From: Epiperipatus broadwayi
Taxonomy: Eukaryota > Onychophora > Udeonychophora > Euonychophora > Peripatidae
DNA length: 64,000 nucleotides
Assembly (NCBI GenBank): GCA_028023455.1
Contig: JAQFVV010012394.1
Location: 21,160,900 to 21,224,899 of the forward strand
Reading direction: 5' to 3'
Under the pieces are notes generated by a model, which was not told the DNA's origin, made no database searches, and saw nothing but the letters and a program-made list of their open reading frames with translations. Below, in pieces: positions 21,289 through 32,660 of the stretch; within the stretch, counting starts at the first letter, position 1; every line of letters starts with the position of its first letter. The position numbers and the translations under genes were made by a program.

Positions 21289-23314
21289 TGTTTAACTCTA
21301 ATATTGATTCTAATTAAACCTATTCATTAACATAAAATAGGACTGGTATGTATGTAACCTTGAGTCATCAGATAGCAGCACAATAATTAAATGGAATGCT
21401 AATTTTAGAATGAAATGAATGGAAACGAACCACAGGTAGCTTAAATTCACATATATATTTAATAAAAACATTTCTATAACTCTTTTAATGTCTCACTGTT
21501 TTATTTCATTTATCTGTTAACATCAATTTCAATCCTGTCATTCATTATGCCTCGGGTAAGGGAGCGGTATAGTTTATATGCCAATTTAAACAAATGAAAC
21601 AATTAAAGTTCTTTAGTAGATGCCCACTCACTGATATGAGAAACAAACCTATAACAGCACTATTTTTAATGTAACTTTAATGTAAGTAAAAATTATTTTA
21701 AAAGAGAAATAATTTGATCATATTTTTAGGAATTGACTTCGAAGAGAGTGTGGATCGTGATATTTGCAACTAAATATTTCACTGATAGTAAAGCATAAAT
21801 AATATAATCAGACCATAGTCAATCGACCTTGATGTGCTCAGAATCAAAAGAAACTGAAAAAACCCAGCATTTGATATTACATAACCAGCATAGACTCAAT
21901 TCCTTTGCTCTGTTCTAGTGATGCCAAGAAATAAAACAAATGAATTGGTTTGCGCAATTAGCAAACCTCAAAATATATCAGGTAAAAGGATGGGAATTGC
22001 CAAGGCTAGATAAGTTCAGTTTCCCCCAGGTCTTCCTAATTTTGTTTTTCATATCCTGATAAAAAAAATCATAGCCAGTCAAACTATCACATGGTCTAAT
22101 TCTGATTTAGCAATCACAAAGAACAAAAACAAGCAAGCAGGCAAAGTGCTGGTGCGGCAAAATACAAATACTTGAAAAATAGATTTTAAACTTATTATAT
22201 AAAAATTGTGCTGAACCACTAAAGATTACACAAATATTATATGGATTGACCAAGATTGGATCAACATAAAAAAAAAAATTAAGCATTAATATTATTACGA
22301 ATATCATTTTCTGGGTGACACGTCTCTTCCTTCAAAACAAAATCCCACCAATATTTTTAATTAACCATTTTACACTCTCTCTTACTGTTTTGCAAGAAGA
22401 AAACTTTCTAAAAATACCTCCCTTTCATTCTTATAACATGAAATAATATAATTAAATAACATCTCATACTTGACTCAGCATCTTTCCCAAAACTAAACTG
22501 TATATGCATAAAATATTTCAAAAATGCATAAAGTAATATAAAATTATTTCATCACGACAAAAAGGGTGCTCCAAGTAATAATCATTTAGAGCTAAAGAGT
22601 TATTTATTTACCGACAGACGTTGGTCAGGAAATAGGAAGCAAAATTATTTAATTATAAACTTTTGTCGAGATGGACCAAATTGGCATATAGATTATTTTA
22701 AGTCAGACATTTATAAATCTAAACAAATATATTCAGAAGTAAATAATAATAATATTCTTTCTAAACTGCTTTAAAAAAAAGTTTTACATTAATAGAGGCA
22801 TAATTTTAATATAGATAGAATTAGAGCAGAGACATTAAATTTAAATGTATTGTAAGTCAAGATTACAGAATTTAGTTAATAAAACATTTACATTTAAATA
22901 AGGTGACTTTCATTTAAGAAGTCGTTTAAAGGTAGCGAAATTACATTATAAGATCAACTGGAGTTTGAAGAATAAATCAGGTCGTTAGAAATAAACAATT
23001 GGAAACATATTACCTAATTTATTCTGAGTCCTTTTGGAAATTTAGATCCCACTATGAAATATGAATTTCTGCACAGGCATAGCTAGTTATGAGTTTGATT
23101 TAAGAGTTCAACAGTTCAGCAATCCAACAATTAAACATTTTGATGAAGTTTCTCCAGCTTATGGTATTTTGGTGATGATACTTGGGACAATTGGAAAATG
23201 GGACGGCTAAAACCCATCTACCCCACTACCATGCTTCTAGACATCTTGATATTTATTTAAAAATTTAACCGGTGTGGGTTTACCATACACTGAGTGAACA
23301 AAATCTATGACTGG
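21289..23314. other. Unassigned DNA before the right-hand LTR-like repeat
   Basis: No coding sequence supported on either strand. If the flanking repeats are LTRs in minus orientation, this would be the 5' leader of the element or later insertions; no primer binding site was convincing next to 23315. The last bases (23294-23320) contain a short tandem duplication around ATCTATGACTGGCTTCAC. Confidence 0.35.
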
Positions 23315-23990
23315 CTTCACTGAACAAATCTATGACTGGCTAACTCCTATTGTTCTTGTAGGCTATTTATACATTTTCTGAATATTTTTTGGAAATTCTC
23401 TTTTTCATTCACCAAAGCTAAGTGGATATGTTAAAATTCCGGTGACCACAATCATTGATCTTAAATATTTTTGTATTGTATTCTTAAGATCCACTCTCCT
23501 GATAAACCCAATGATTTTATTGTTTCAAGTCTATTTTTAATTTAATGTAGATTTGAAGAATTTATGTTTCAAATATCCTTTCCATTTTACTTTTAATTTA
23601 ATTAGAAATTCCATGACCATTTTGTTAATGGACTTTCTTTTTTTTTACACTTAAGAATGTTAGCAGGGTTTATCATGAAACTAAATCTCCAGAATAAAAT
23701 ACTTAAAAAAAACCAGCATATTAAAAATTTATTGATTGATTTTTATAAAAGTTTCCATCTGTAATTATATATATATATGTCTGGGCCCCTACAATATTTA
23801 TAATAAAAAAAATTTTTAATAGAAAACTGATATTTTATTTACTTATTAGCTGGTCTAAAAACTAAATGTATATAAGATAGCAGACGGTAAGTTTTATAAA
23901 CATCGTTACATGTGTGGATCTGGTTCGATCCTAGACTAGCGATCTAGAAAGACGTGAAGTGTGGATCTGGCCTACAGATCCATTGCTTCA
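23315..23990 (-). repeat. Putative 5' LTR (direct repeat partner of 17223-17914)
   Basis: Direct repeat of 17223-17914, starting on the minus strand with TGAAGCAATGG at 23990 and with CA-equivalent TG on the plus strand at 23321-23322. Both copies contain GTCTGGGCCCCT (near 23781) and the paired segment TGGATCTG-TAGGC-CAGATCCA near the TG end. LTR identity is inferred from the pairing, the purine tract and the gag-like gene between them. Confidence 0.5.
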
Positions 23991-24550
23991 ATACGTAGAC
24001 TTTGATGGGTTTGAACTAAGAAAATACTACTACTATGGCACATAGTAGATGAAATGGGATATTAGACAAAATAATACCATTTCAATAATATATATCTATA
24101 TATTATTCAAGATTAAGACAATAAATATTTTTTGAAATACTTTATAACTTAGCATAAGTCAATACTTAACAATAATAAAACAGCCATTTGATTCTCGTGC
24201 CTCATTTATCAGTACAGAGACTTTATTAGAGCATTTTGTTTAGAAAGAATATATATTTATATCAATCATGCAAATATATAAATATCCTTCAAATTGATTT
24301 TCTTGCAATAGTTAACATTCCTGAGAGTATATATATATATGACTTATATATCTTGATTAATATTTTAATGTTGTATACAATTTTTATTACATGTTTTACA
24401 TGAATTATGAAAAGCTAATTTGAAACTAAATAATTTCTTTAAAAAAACAATATATAGTGTACATATGTGTAACCATGGTATAATTGTTATAAGCTAGGGA
24501 AATGTAATCAGATATAAGACTAGTAGCAAGAAATGTTCATTGATTTTGGA
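23991..24550. other. AT-rich DNA, nothing recognised
   Basis: Includes a short AT palindrome around 24088-24110; no gene or family. Confidence 0.4.
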
Positions 24551-24599
24551 ACTACTACTACTATTAAAATTATTATTATTATTATTATTACTACTATAT

Positions 24600-24661
<62 letters not shown>

Positions 24662-24662
24662 T
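24551..24662. repeat. TAC/TAT trinucleotide microsatellite
   Basis: Imperfect (ACT)n and (ATT)n at 24551-24600 lead into an uninterrupted (ACT)n run across 24601-24660. Confidence 0.95.
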
Positions 24663-26950
24663 AGAATATGTATATTAATCTATAATTACCACAGCTAATT
24701 GTTATGTGTACATTACATCACCCTTAATCCTATGACAATAGATTATAAAAAATCTGTTGTCACATCAATGTTACAGTTAGCTGAATTATAGTGGTATCTT
24801 ATCAAAAGTTTACTGATAATCTATTAACCCTTTTCCCGCCTCTTACAAAGCTCCTCGTAGACATCTGACATCACTCTAACTCTGCCAGTTCTTATGCTAA
24901 AAAATTCGTTTGATAGGTTTTGAATAGGTTTTTAAAAGTTCTGTAAGATGGTGCCCTCTTCCGAATTATTTTACAAGTAAAAAATAAAAAAAAACGCATT
25001 TAAACCTAAACAAAGAAAGAACATCGGTTGTAATTGGTTGTTAGTGAGCTCTCAGCCGAAAAAGACATTCTGATTGGCTGGAAAGAACAAAGAAACCACC
25101 TGATCAAAGAAAATAAAGAAAAACGCTGAGATTTTCATTTCGAATATAATTTTAAAGAATATTAAGTATATATTCAGTAATTACAAATGATTTTCAGAGA
25201 GAATACTAAAAAAACAAAATTATTTTCGAAAAATATTGAAGATTTTAGTAAAAATATTAAAGATTTAATAAAAAGAAATATTTACTTTTCTATAATGTAA
25301 AAGTCGACCTTTTTGTTTATATTATAGCTTTTATGTTGCCGAAATTGAATATTTTAGAATAAATAAATAGCAATTTATTTTTGAAAGAACTTTCGTTTTC
25401 TTCATAACCTGAAAAATTAGTAATATACTTTTTATAAACGTATCTGAGTTGAATTTAATATTATAGGCGAATATGTTTTAACAATAGGCTTTGTCTTCAG
25501 TTTGTGAGTTGGCCAATTAAAAGATTTGATTTTTACCTCATACACCCAATAATATAATTAGCAGTTAAAAGGTTAAGTTTGTTTGAGCATGGAGATCATT
25601 GTAATATATTTTTATAAATACAAAGGCTCACATAGAATTTGGCCTTTGAGTTTCAAGTTATATTACTGTATGTTATTATTTAGGGTGAATTGTAGGATTG
25701 CTTTGCCATAAATAATCACTGATAGTCTATTGTTTTGTTTAAGCATGAAACTAATGTAATATATTTTATAAATACTAAGACTTATAGAATATTGGCCATC
25801 ATTTCAAGTTATGCCATTCTATATTACCATTTCTAGTTGAAATTTTAAACCCTTTTTCCGCAATAAATTTGTACAACTTGACTAAATACTGAGAACTTAT
25901 GATTCTCAATGTGATACTAGGGCTCAAAATTTTTTCTAGAACCCTTAAAAAATATTTGTAATGTTGTATATGCTATTCCCATTACATCAATATATGAAAT
26001 TCAATAATGAAGGTATTTGTCTTTGAACACATTGTATCACTAATTTATAAATCACACTAGTTCCTAATGTCAGAAAAAGCCATAACGAATTTTAAAAAAA
26101 TTCTTTTCGAATTGTGTTGTAATTATGTTGCAAAAATTTTAACATTATAGAAGTATATATGCAAAATTCAAGACTTAAAGTTACTAATAGACAAATATGT
26201 AAAGTTTATGTTTGATTTTAAAAAATCAGCCTTTTTTTTAACCAAATATTTTTTAAAAATAAATAATAAATCTTTTCTAAAACATTTAAGATTCATAAAA
26301 ATTGAAATTTTCAATTTAAAGGGATTACAATCTTATTTGCTGAGCGCAAAAAAAAAAAAAAAAGATTAGTTTTCGTTTGTCAAATTGATTTATGTTTTTA
26401 ATCATTTTTATTACTCCTTTGATCATAATTTTATTTTCTCATTCATTATATATGCCAAGCTTCGATTAAAAAAAAACCACATCCAAATTTATATTTGCTT
26501 AATGATCGTCCTTATATAAACACCTTTACCCATGTGACTAATTTATCCAATATTAATTTTAATACATTGTAAATACTGTGATATTATATGTAACACTATT
26601 GGTTTTTAATATCCTATGAATTAAATTACAGTTTAAACTCTTTTCAGGTGGAAGAAAAGAAATTGTACTAATAAATGTGTTGAATAACAGGCATTAGAAG
26701 ATTTTTTTTTCATTAGCAATATGTATTTTTTAAATGCGACATAATGTGAGACTTTTAGAAAAATAAAACTGACAAAATATTAGAGATCATTCAGACATCT
26801 GAGAGGAGTGAAAGGGTTTTTTAACGAGTGCATTTTTGAATTTTTTCTAAATATATAACGTGAAAAATACTCTTGTGAAAAATTTATTGATCATGGAAAA
26901 AAAAAGAGTTAAATAAAACTTATGCCTATCTGTCTGAGTTTTATGTTGTT
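24663..26950. other. Unassigned AT-rich DNA
   Basis: No gene supported. The part at 24830-25110 is less AT-rich and has two ATTGG (inverted CCAAT) pentamers at 25033 and 25073, so a promoter is conceivable but there is no coding sequence near it. The rest is low-complexity with an A-run near 26349-26363. Confidence 0.3.
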
Positions 26951-27165
26951 TTTAAATAAAGAGGGTTTGAACCCAGACTTTCAAGCTCTCTATGATCATT
27001 ATAACCGATACACGCAACTACATACATATGAAAACAGATAAATGATCTCCAATATAAGTATTTCATGCTGAAACAGCACTCATCAGTTGGCCAGGTTATA
27101 TTGAATGGAGTGGATGACTGTAGAGAGCTTGAAAGTCTGGGTTCAAACCCCCTTTAATTACATCT
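26951..27165. mobile_element. Family B retrozyme-like foldback
   Basis: The left arm (26955-27100, minus sense) starts with the tRNA-like box B segment GGGTTTGAACCC read inversely, then holds a hammerhead at 27046-27096. The right arm (about 27110-27160, plus sense) repeats the 3' module ending GGGTTCAAACCCCC. The RNA 3' end faces outward at both ends. The centre joins the two senses near 27100-27112. No unambiguous TSD was found. Confidence 0.7.
27046..27096 (-). ncRNA. Type I hammerhead ribozyme, family B, intact core
   Basis: Minus strand: CTGATGA (27080-27086), stem II GTGCTG-TTT-CAGCAT closed by a G/U pair, GAAA (27061-27064), stem III ATACTTAT, triplet ATA, and stem I CCAA/TTGG. Stem II has six pairs, the best of the family B copies here. 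Confidence 0.8.
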
Positions 27166-28002
27166 AGGTTAAGTATATACATTGTACTTGTATTTCAATA
27201 TTATATATTGTTTTTAAATTTCTAAAAAAAATGAATTGTATAAAATAGCATCTCTATTGCAGAATTTTGTAATATTAATTATTTATTAAAAACATTTGTT
27301 TTAATAAAAACTGAAATCCGAACACTAAACAAATGTTGTATTTGAATACTCTGAAAAAACGGTGGATATTTGAAGACTCTATATTCTAAAATTTATTTCG
27401 ATAAAATGTCTTTATTTTTAAAAATGATTAAATTACTACTATTAAGAAGATCGCATGAGTTATGTCAATGTTCAAGTGTTAAAATGATAAGTTCGCCTTT
27501 GATTCAAAAACCTTTGACTCTCAAATCATGGGCAGTCACTGGGCTAAATCAGACTGGATTTTTTTAAAAAAATTAAATAAAAGGGAGATTAATTGTCAAC
27601 ATTTATGCGAGAATCAGAAAAAATTGTAATTGATTTGAATTTTGAAAATGTTTTATACATAGTAAATAAGGTATAACAATTTTAAAATTGCTATAAAACA
27701 ATTCACTTAAATAAAATAAATCCAAGTTGTTAAACCTGTCAGATTTGTTGTTGTTTCTCATTTAATAGTAAACTCAATTTGTCATATGATCAAAAAAAAA
27801 AACAACCAACCTCCAATTGAAGTATATATGTTTTCAAAATTACATCAATTTACATGAATAGTAAAGATTTAGTATTAAAACATTATTTGATTATACTAGG
27901 GGGAAAAAAACAAATTACATAAATATGTTATATTTTGCACAGAATAATTATTTATTCAGAAATAAATTCTATGTTTTTTTAACTAGTAAAAGTTTAAATA
28001 AT
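27166..28002. other. AT-rich DNA, nothing recognised
   Basis: A 65-codon ORF at 27370-27567 includes a decayed tRNA-like stretch and does not look like a gene. Confidence 0.4.
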
Positions 28003-28072
28003 CAATAGATATTGGATGATGGGACTTAATAAATCCCAGTCCAATAATAATATATGCCATCTATTGATTATT
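28003..28072. repeat. Small inverted repeat
   Basis: AATAATCAATAGAT at the left pairs with ATCTATTGATTATT at the right, with an inner pairing of TTGG/CCA and GGGACTT/CCC segments. It may be a tiny MITE or hairpin. Confidence 0.55.
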
Positions 28073-28120
28073 CAACGTTACACCAGATGACAGAAGTGGA
28101 ATAAGAAAAGTAGATTTTTT

Positions 28121-28231
28121 TCCCTTTTTTTTTTCATATGTCATAGCATCGTCCGGGAGGCGAATCCACAACCGTCTGCAAACAACTACTTGCTTGCAAG
28201 GCGGCTGCGATGACCTCTCGGCTAACAACGA
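28121..28231 (-). mobile_element. tRNA-derived SINE, second copy
   Basis: Minus strand reads GTTGTTAGCCGAGAGGTC (box A), TTGCAAGCAAG, GTGGATTCGCCTCCC (box B), then GATGCTATGACATATG and an A tail (T-run at 28124-28134). It is nearly identical to 2333-2436. No TSD could be identified. Confidence 0.8.
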
Positions 28232-28595
28232 TGTAAGCATGACTCATATAATTATTTGCTATAATAGCAAATATAGAGTATATAAATGTTAATAATCATT
28301 AAAACATAAAAAATTAATATATATGTAAAAAATGTTATAACTACGTAACAAAAAAAGGCTGGGTATTTTCTCCATCTGTTATGTCTTTTTCTTTGTTCCC
28401 ACATATATAATATAAAATTACAAAAAAATCATTCAAAAATAGAAAGCATTTTTAATTGACAACTATAGTCCCACTAATAAAATCAAGTTCCACACTCCCA
28501 GAGAGACATCAGGAAGAGCATGAATCTGGTTTCTAATATTTTTATTATTTAATTTATTAACCTATTCATTCAATATACTAAATGTTTACTATAGT
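28232..28595. other. AT-rich DNA, nothing recognised
   Basis: No signal found. Confidence 0.4.
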
Positions 28596-28708
28596 AAGTA
28601 GAGGGATTTGAGCTTAAAAATTTCAGTTTATATTCATCCTTCCTTCTATCTGAAACAGGCAATACCCATGACCACACACATGTGAAAAAGATAAATGATC
28701 CCCAATAT
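28596..28708 (-). repeat. Family B fragment ending at the ribozyme cleavage site
   Basis: Minus-sense family B 3' region: the box B part (AGAGGGATTTGAGCTT read inversely) at the left, then CATGTGAAAAAGATAAATGA and CCAATAT, where similarity stops. CCAA (28702-28705) is the 3' strand of stem I, so the copy's 5' end lies within about 3 bases of the predicted cleavage point. Core and stem II are absent. Confidence 0.55.
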
Positions 28709-30811
28709 TGTAACAGTCAGAATCGTCTATCTCGCTAACACACTGCAGAATTCAAACCCCAGACACGAAACTGAAGATTCTAGGAGGGGTTGCCTTCTAG
28801 ATATACTAAGTTCGAATCTAAAGTCCAAATTTCACAGCACCATCTACGTGATAACACATCTGATGCCACTACTAGTATAACCTTTGACCGGTGCCTGGTG
28901 GTCAGGGAGAAACAAAAGACTCTATACTAAAAGAAGTTTGGGTGGCTAATTAACGTCTATGGATTTACAAAAGAAATGCAGAAAATATATATATATAGAC
29001 CGAGACAGTGATAGGAATCAAATAAAATAAGAGATCAAATTTAGTTTTAAATAATTTCACAAAATTTATTCATATAAATTATATATATAACACCACTGTC
29101 TGCTTATATGAGACAGGGACACGTATTAAATAATTGTTGGCATTATATTCCCACAACTGACAAAAAGACTTTAAAACAAAGTGATATATTCTATTCCTCG
29201 GGCTAATAGCATTACGATAATGTGCTTGACGAGATAGGAACATGTGCGAGGTGCTTTGAGTAATTATACAAGTTTAAGAAAATATTTGAAAATTAAGGGT
29301 TCTAAAATATTTATTGATTTCGAGAATAGCACGAACTAAAGCTTACTAAGCAACAAAGTGGGAATGTGATCAAAGCATTTATTTGAGAATAATAATAATA
29401 GAGTTGAATTGGGAGGTCAGTATTGCAGATAATGAATTTATTAAAGTTGGAGGGTGTGACATGTTTAAGTCACGGATGCTTTGTAAAATAAATATAAAAT
29501 AAAACAATATTGAAGATCCGGAATGATTACGGAGGGCATTTTGCCGCTAACCCATAGGAAAGTATTGTTATGAACAGCCGAAACTTAGCGACTGTGTGAT
29601 GATTGCGTTTAATTCCCAGGTGTGTCATTTGGGACACACTCTGCCTGGAAACTGCAATAAGTGAAAATAATGGACTTTGCCATGTAAAGAATCCTTGGAA
29701 AAGTAAAACAAAGCGGTCTCAACAACCAATTCATTTACCAGCAATACGAGACTAGTGTATATAAAAACATACTGAATGGGTTTTACTTGGATTAAGAGAA
29801 ATGCCCAATCAAATTCCCCGAAATTCATTTAAAAGGGTCCGCACATTCTCGACGTCAATGATGAACTTTGTAATTAAAGTAGAACATGGTAATTAAAATA
29901 GGAAAATGCATGCTTGCGGGTTTGAAAAGTAAGTATAGATTTATATATGCAATCATGCATTAGGGGACACATTTAATCATTGACCTCACACATACTCTCA
30001 TATTAGATTAAAATCAATAACATGTAGATTTTAAACTATGTGATTATATTATATATTAAAGAATAGAATCGCCCTCGAACGAGTGATTTGCAAGATAATA
30101 AAATTGGAAAATTATAAATTTAAAATATGCCTTAATAGCGGTGTCTTACTTTCAATAAAGGGAATAGTTCACTCGGTCAAAGACGATTCTGACACATTAT
30201 CATAATAAAATAAAAGAAAGCTTTATAAATAGAAAATATTAACCCAAGGATAGAGCAAAACGGTTGATTATATTTGAACACTTTAAAGAAGTACATAATA
30301 AAGTTATGTGAAATAAAAGAAAAACAATTTAGAATAGCTATAGCATGTTAGTTAGGAATCACAAGAGCTCTTGGGTTAATTTAGGGTTACCTCTGGAGAA
30401 GCATTTTTAGACAGATTGATGGTCGGCAGGTTTTTATATAATTTAACAGCAAAATCTGGAAATGTTCATATTTTTGCAGCAGCAGTTCCGGGGTTCCTTA
30501 TGCGATAGCTTCCGATGGTCTGGAGCAGTGGCCGGCTATTCTGAAGGGACATAGCCATCTTAACACCTCTACTCTGTCATGTCAAGGTTAGCAAATTATT
30601 AGAATAGAACTCAGAATGATTTCTCTTAGAAACATTAGAAAAACTCCAGAACAAAAGAAAACCCTTCTTTTTATAGTAGACTTTAACAATAGAACTGCCC
30701 TGGAGCATTACAAAAATATATCGGACTTATCAGCTGTAATTAAATCTATCCGAATGTCTAAAGGAATTCAACATTAATTAATTTCTTTTGTTAATTTCCC
30801 TGTCGACATTC
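28709..30811. other. Unassigned DNA, partly less AT-rich
   Basis: No coding segment supported. The parts at 29500-29640 and 30420-30600 have more G+C and CpG than their surroundings, and may be remnants of an unrecognised repeat or regulatory DNA. Confidence 0.3.
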
Positions 30812-31553
30812 GAATTACAAACTAGATTTAATTAAAAATTACTTTTACTAATTAAAGAAAACCTTAAGTGGACATCTGCTGTTTTTAGATAAACTTATAG
30901 AACATTAACTAATTAAACTATTGTCCCTGATTTATTTAAACAGAAATATTTGGAATAACTTTTATTAAATTAAAGAAAATGATTTTACTTTTTAAATTGC
31001 AATATTTGAATCTATTTACTAAACGAATATTTACTAAATGAATTTTATTTTAAATCAAAATATATTACGACAGTAATATATTTGTAAATAGATTCAAACA
31101 AAATAACTTTAACAATTTATAATTTTGATATGTTTTAAAATGCATATCATAGTGTGTGCACAATTACAACTTATATAACCTACTTTTAAATAAATGTAAA
31201 TTATGTGAACAAATACATAATTCATAATATTTTATTTTATTTGGGAATAAGTTATATATATAATATGAGCATTGTACACCTGGTTTAAAATTAGGCGGGA
31301 TTTTTGGTATATAAGTGTATTGCAGACACACTACGATAGATTGGGGTTCAAACTAAGGTATGAGGGTAGAAAGTAGGTGAGAAAAGGTGAAACGAAGATC
31401 TGCAAAGCAGACCTTACTGTTTCAATATATGTTTATCTTGCAGAACCAGCACTCTTCAGTTGGGCCAGATTATAATTTCTCATACATATATACAATTAGT
31501 GTACAGATTGTATTAAGATCTGGTCCCACTGAGGAGTGCTGGTTGTTCATGAA
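30812..31553 (+). repeat. Donor copy of a circularly permuted duplication
   Basis: Segment A (30812-31054), 31 bases (31055-31085), then segment B (31086-31553) are collinear here. At 37340-38047 the order is B then A. The right end lies inside a family B repeat that continues past 31553 with the family's normal sequence (GAAATACATATATTG), so this locus is the ancestral arrangement. Segment B also contains the degenerate family B arms at 31430-31553. Confidence 0.9.
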
Positions 31554-32359
31554 ATACATATATTGAGGATCATTTATCTTTTTCATATGTGTGTGAATAA
31601 TACAACATTCAATGTTGATATTGCAACAAATCAAGGAGAAAAGTAGAAAGAGATATTGTGCATGGAAAGATAAAAAATAAATCCATGTAGTAAACTTCCC
31701 TCCTTTTTTTTTTTAATTTTTGGCAGTGTTCCTCTTCCATTCTTCAATTTCTGTTTTTTTTTCACAATTATCCACCATTGTAGTTATACCAAAATATCCT
31801 CACAAATTTCGCTCATCAAATGAACAATAAGTATTAAATGCCTATTGGTAACCCAATAGTTGTATATTTTGTAAATATATCCTAATTGTTTTTAAGCTTG
31901 AATTTATTAACAGTCAAGCATTTCCATGAGGTTCAATTCTGCTGCCACAAACCTTACACAGATTGGAAAGTTCTACCCACATTATGCTTATTAAAGTCAT
32001 ATAAAATGCCAACACAATGAATCAGCCAAGAATTGAAACAGTATCAGAAATGAGAAGAAAATAAATTATTTAAGAAGTATGAGGCAAGGTGGAAAGTATG
32101 TAGAAATATTTAGTGCTTGTGTAAAGGTTTTTAGTATACAGAAAGTAACAACAAGACTAATGAAAAGAATGTTGTTTAAAAACAAAACAAATGATAGCTT
32201 TTTGATTAACAATTTTTTAAATATTATAATGAATAGCATATCAAGAAAAAGCATGGAGTTGTTGAGATTTATATGGATAAAGATTATATAAGAAGTTAAA
32301 AAGTTTTTTTTAAAATCAAACTACTTCTTCCATTCCAATTTTTTGAATAGACAATAGAT
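31554..32359. other. End of family B repeat, then unassigned DNA
   Basis: 31554-31610 continues family B (ATACATATATTGAGGATC and TTTTTCATATGTGTG) after a ribozyme core that has CTGAGGA and a broken stem II. The rest shows no gene; the overlapping ORFs at 32066-32291 are low-complexity. Confidence 0.4.
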
Positions 32360-32660
32360 GCTAGGTGTTTATTAAAACTTTTATCCAAGATTGTTCTAAT
32401 GAGAATCACAGACTGGTTTCTGATTTAAGACCTTTGTCAATGAGAAGTTTTAAACTTGAATCTAATGTACCTGGATTGGGGGGGGGGATTTATTGGTCCT
32501 TTATCCAACAGCCATTTTTTATTCCATTTTGCATTATGAAGACCTTCATCAGTGAGGTTTTGAGCCTGACTCTAATGCATCTGGATTATTTTTGAATTTA
32601 TTGCTCCCTTTCAACAACCACTTTTTATTCTTTTTTGTATTAACAAATTACCAATCTGAA
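32360..32660 (-). repeat. Degenerate tandem dimer with hammerhead-like remnants
   Basis: Two units of about 108 bases share AATCTAATG-TACCTGGATT, a GATTTATTGGTCC-like part and a CATTTTTTATTC part. On the minus strand a unit contains CTGATGAAGGTCTTC without a following GAAA, and the adjoining part reads TTGACAAAGGTCTT then AGAAACCAGTCTG, which lines up with family A ribozymes but lacks core bases. A G run lies at 32480-32488. Confidence 0.4.

Noticed and set aside
25033-25077. Inverted CCAAT pair as a gene promoter
   Set aside because: Two pentamers in AT-rich DNA are expected by chance, and no exon or long ORF follows on either side.
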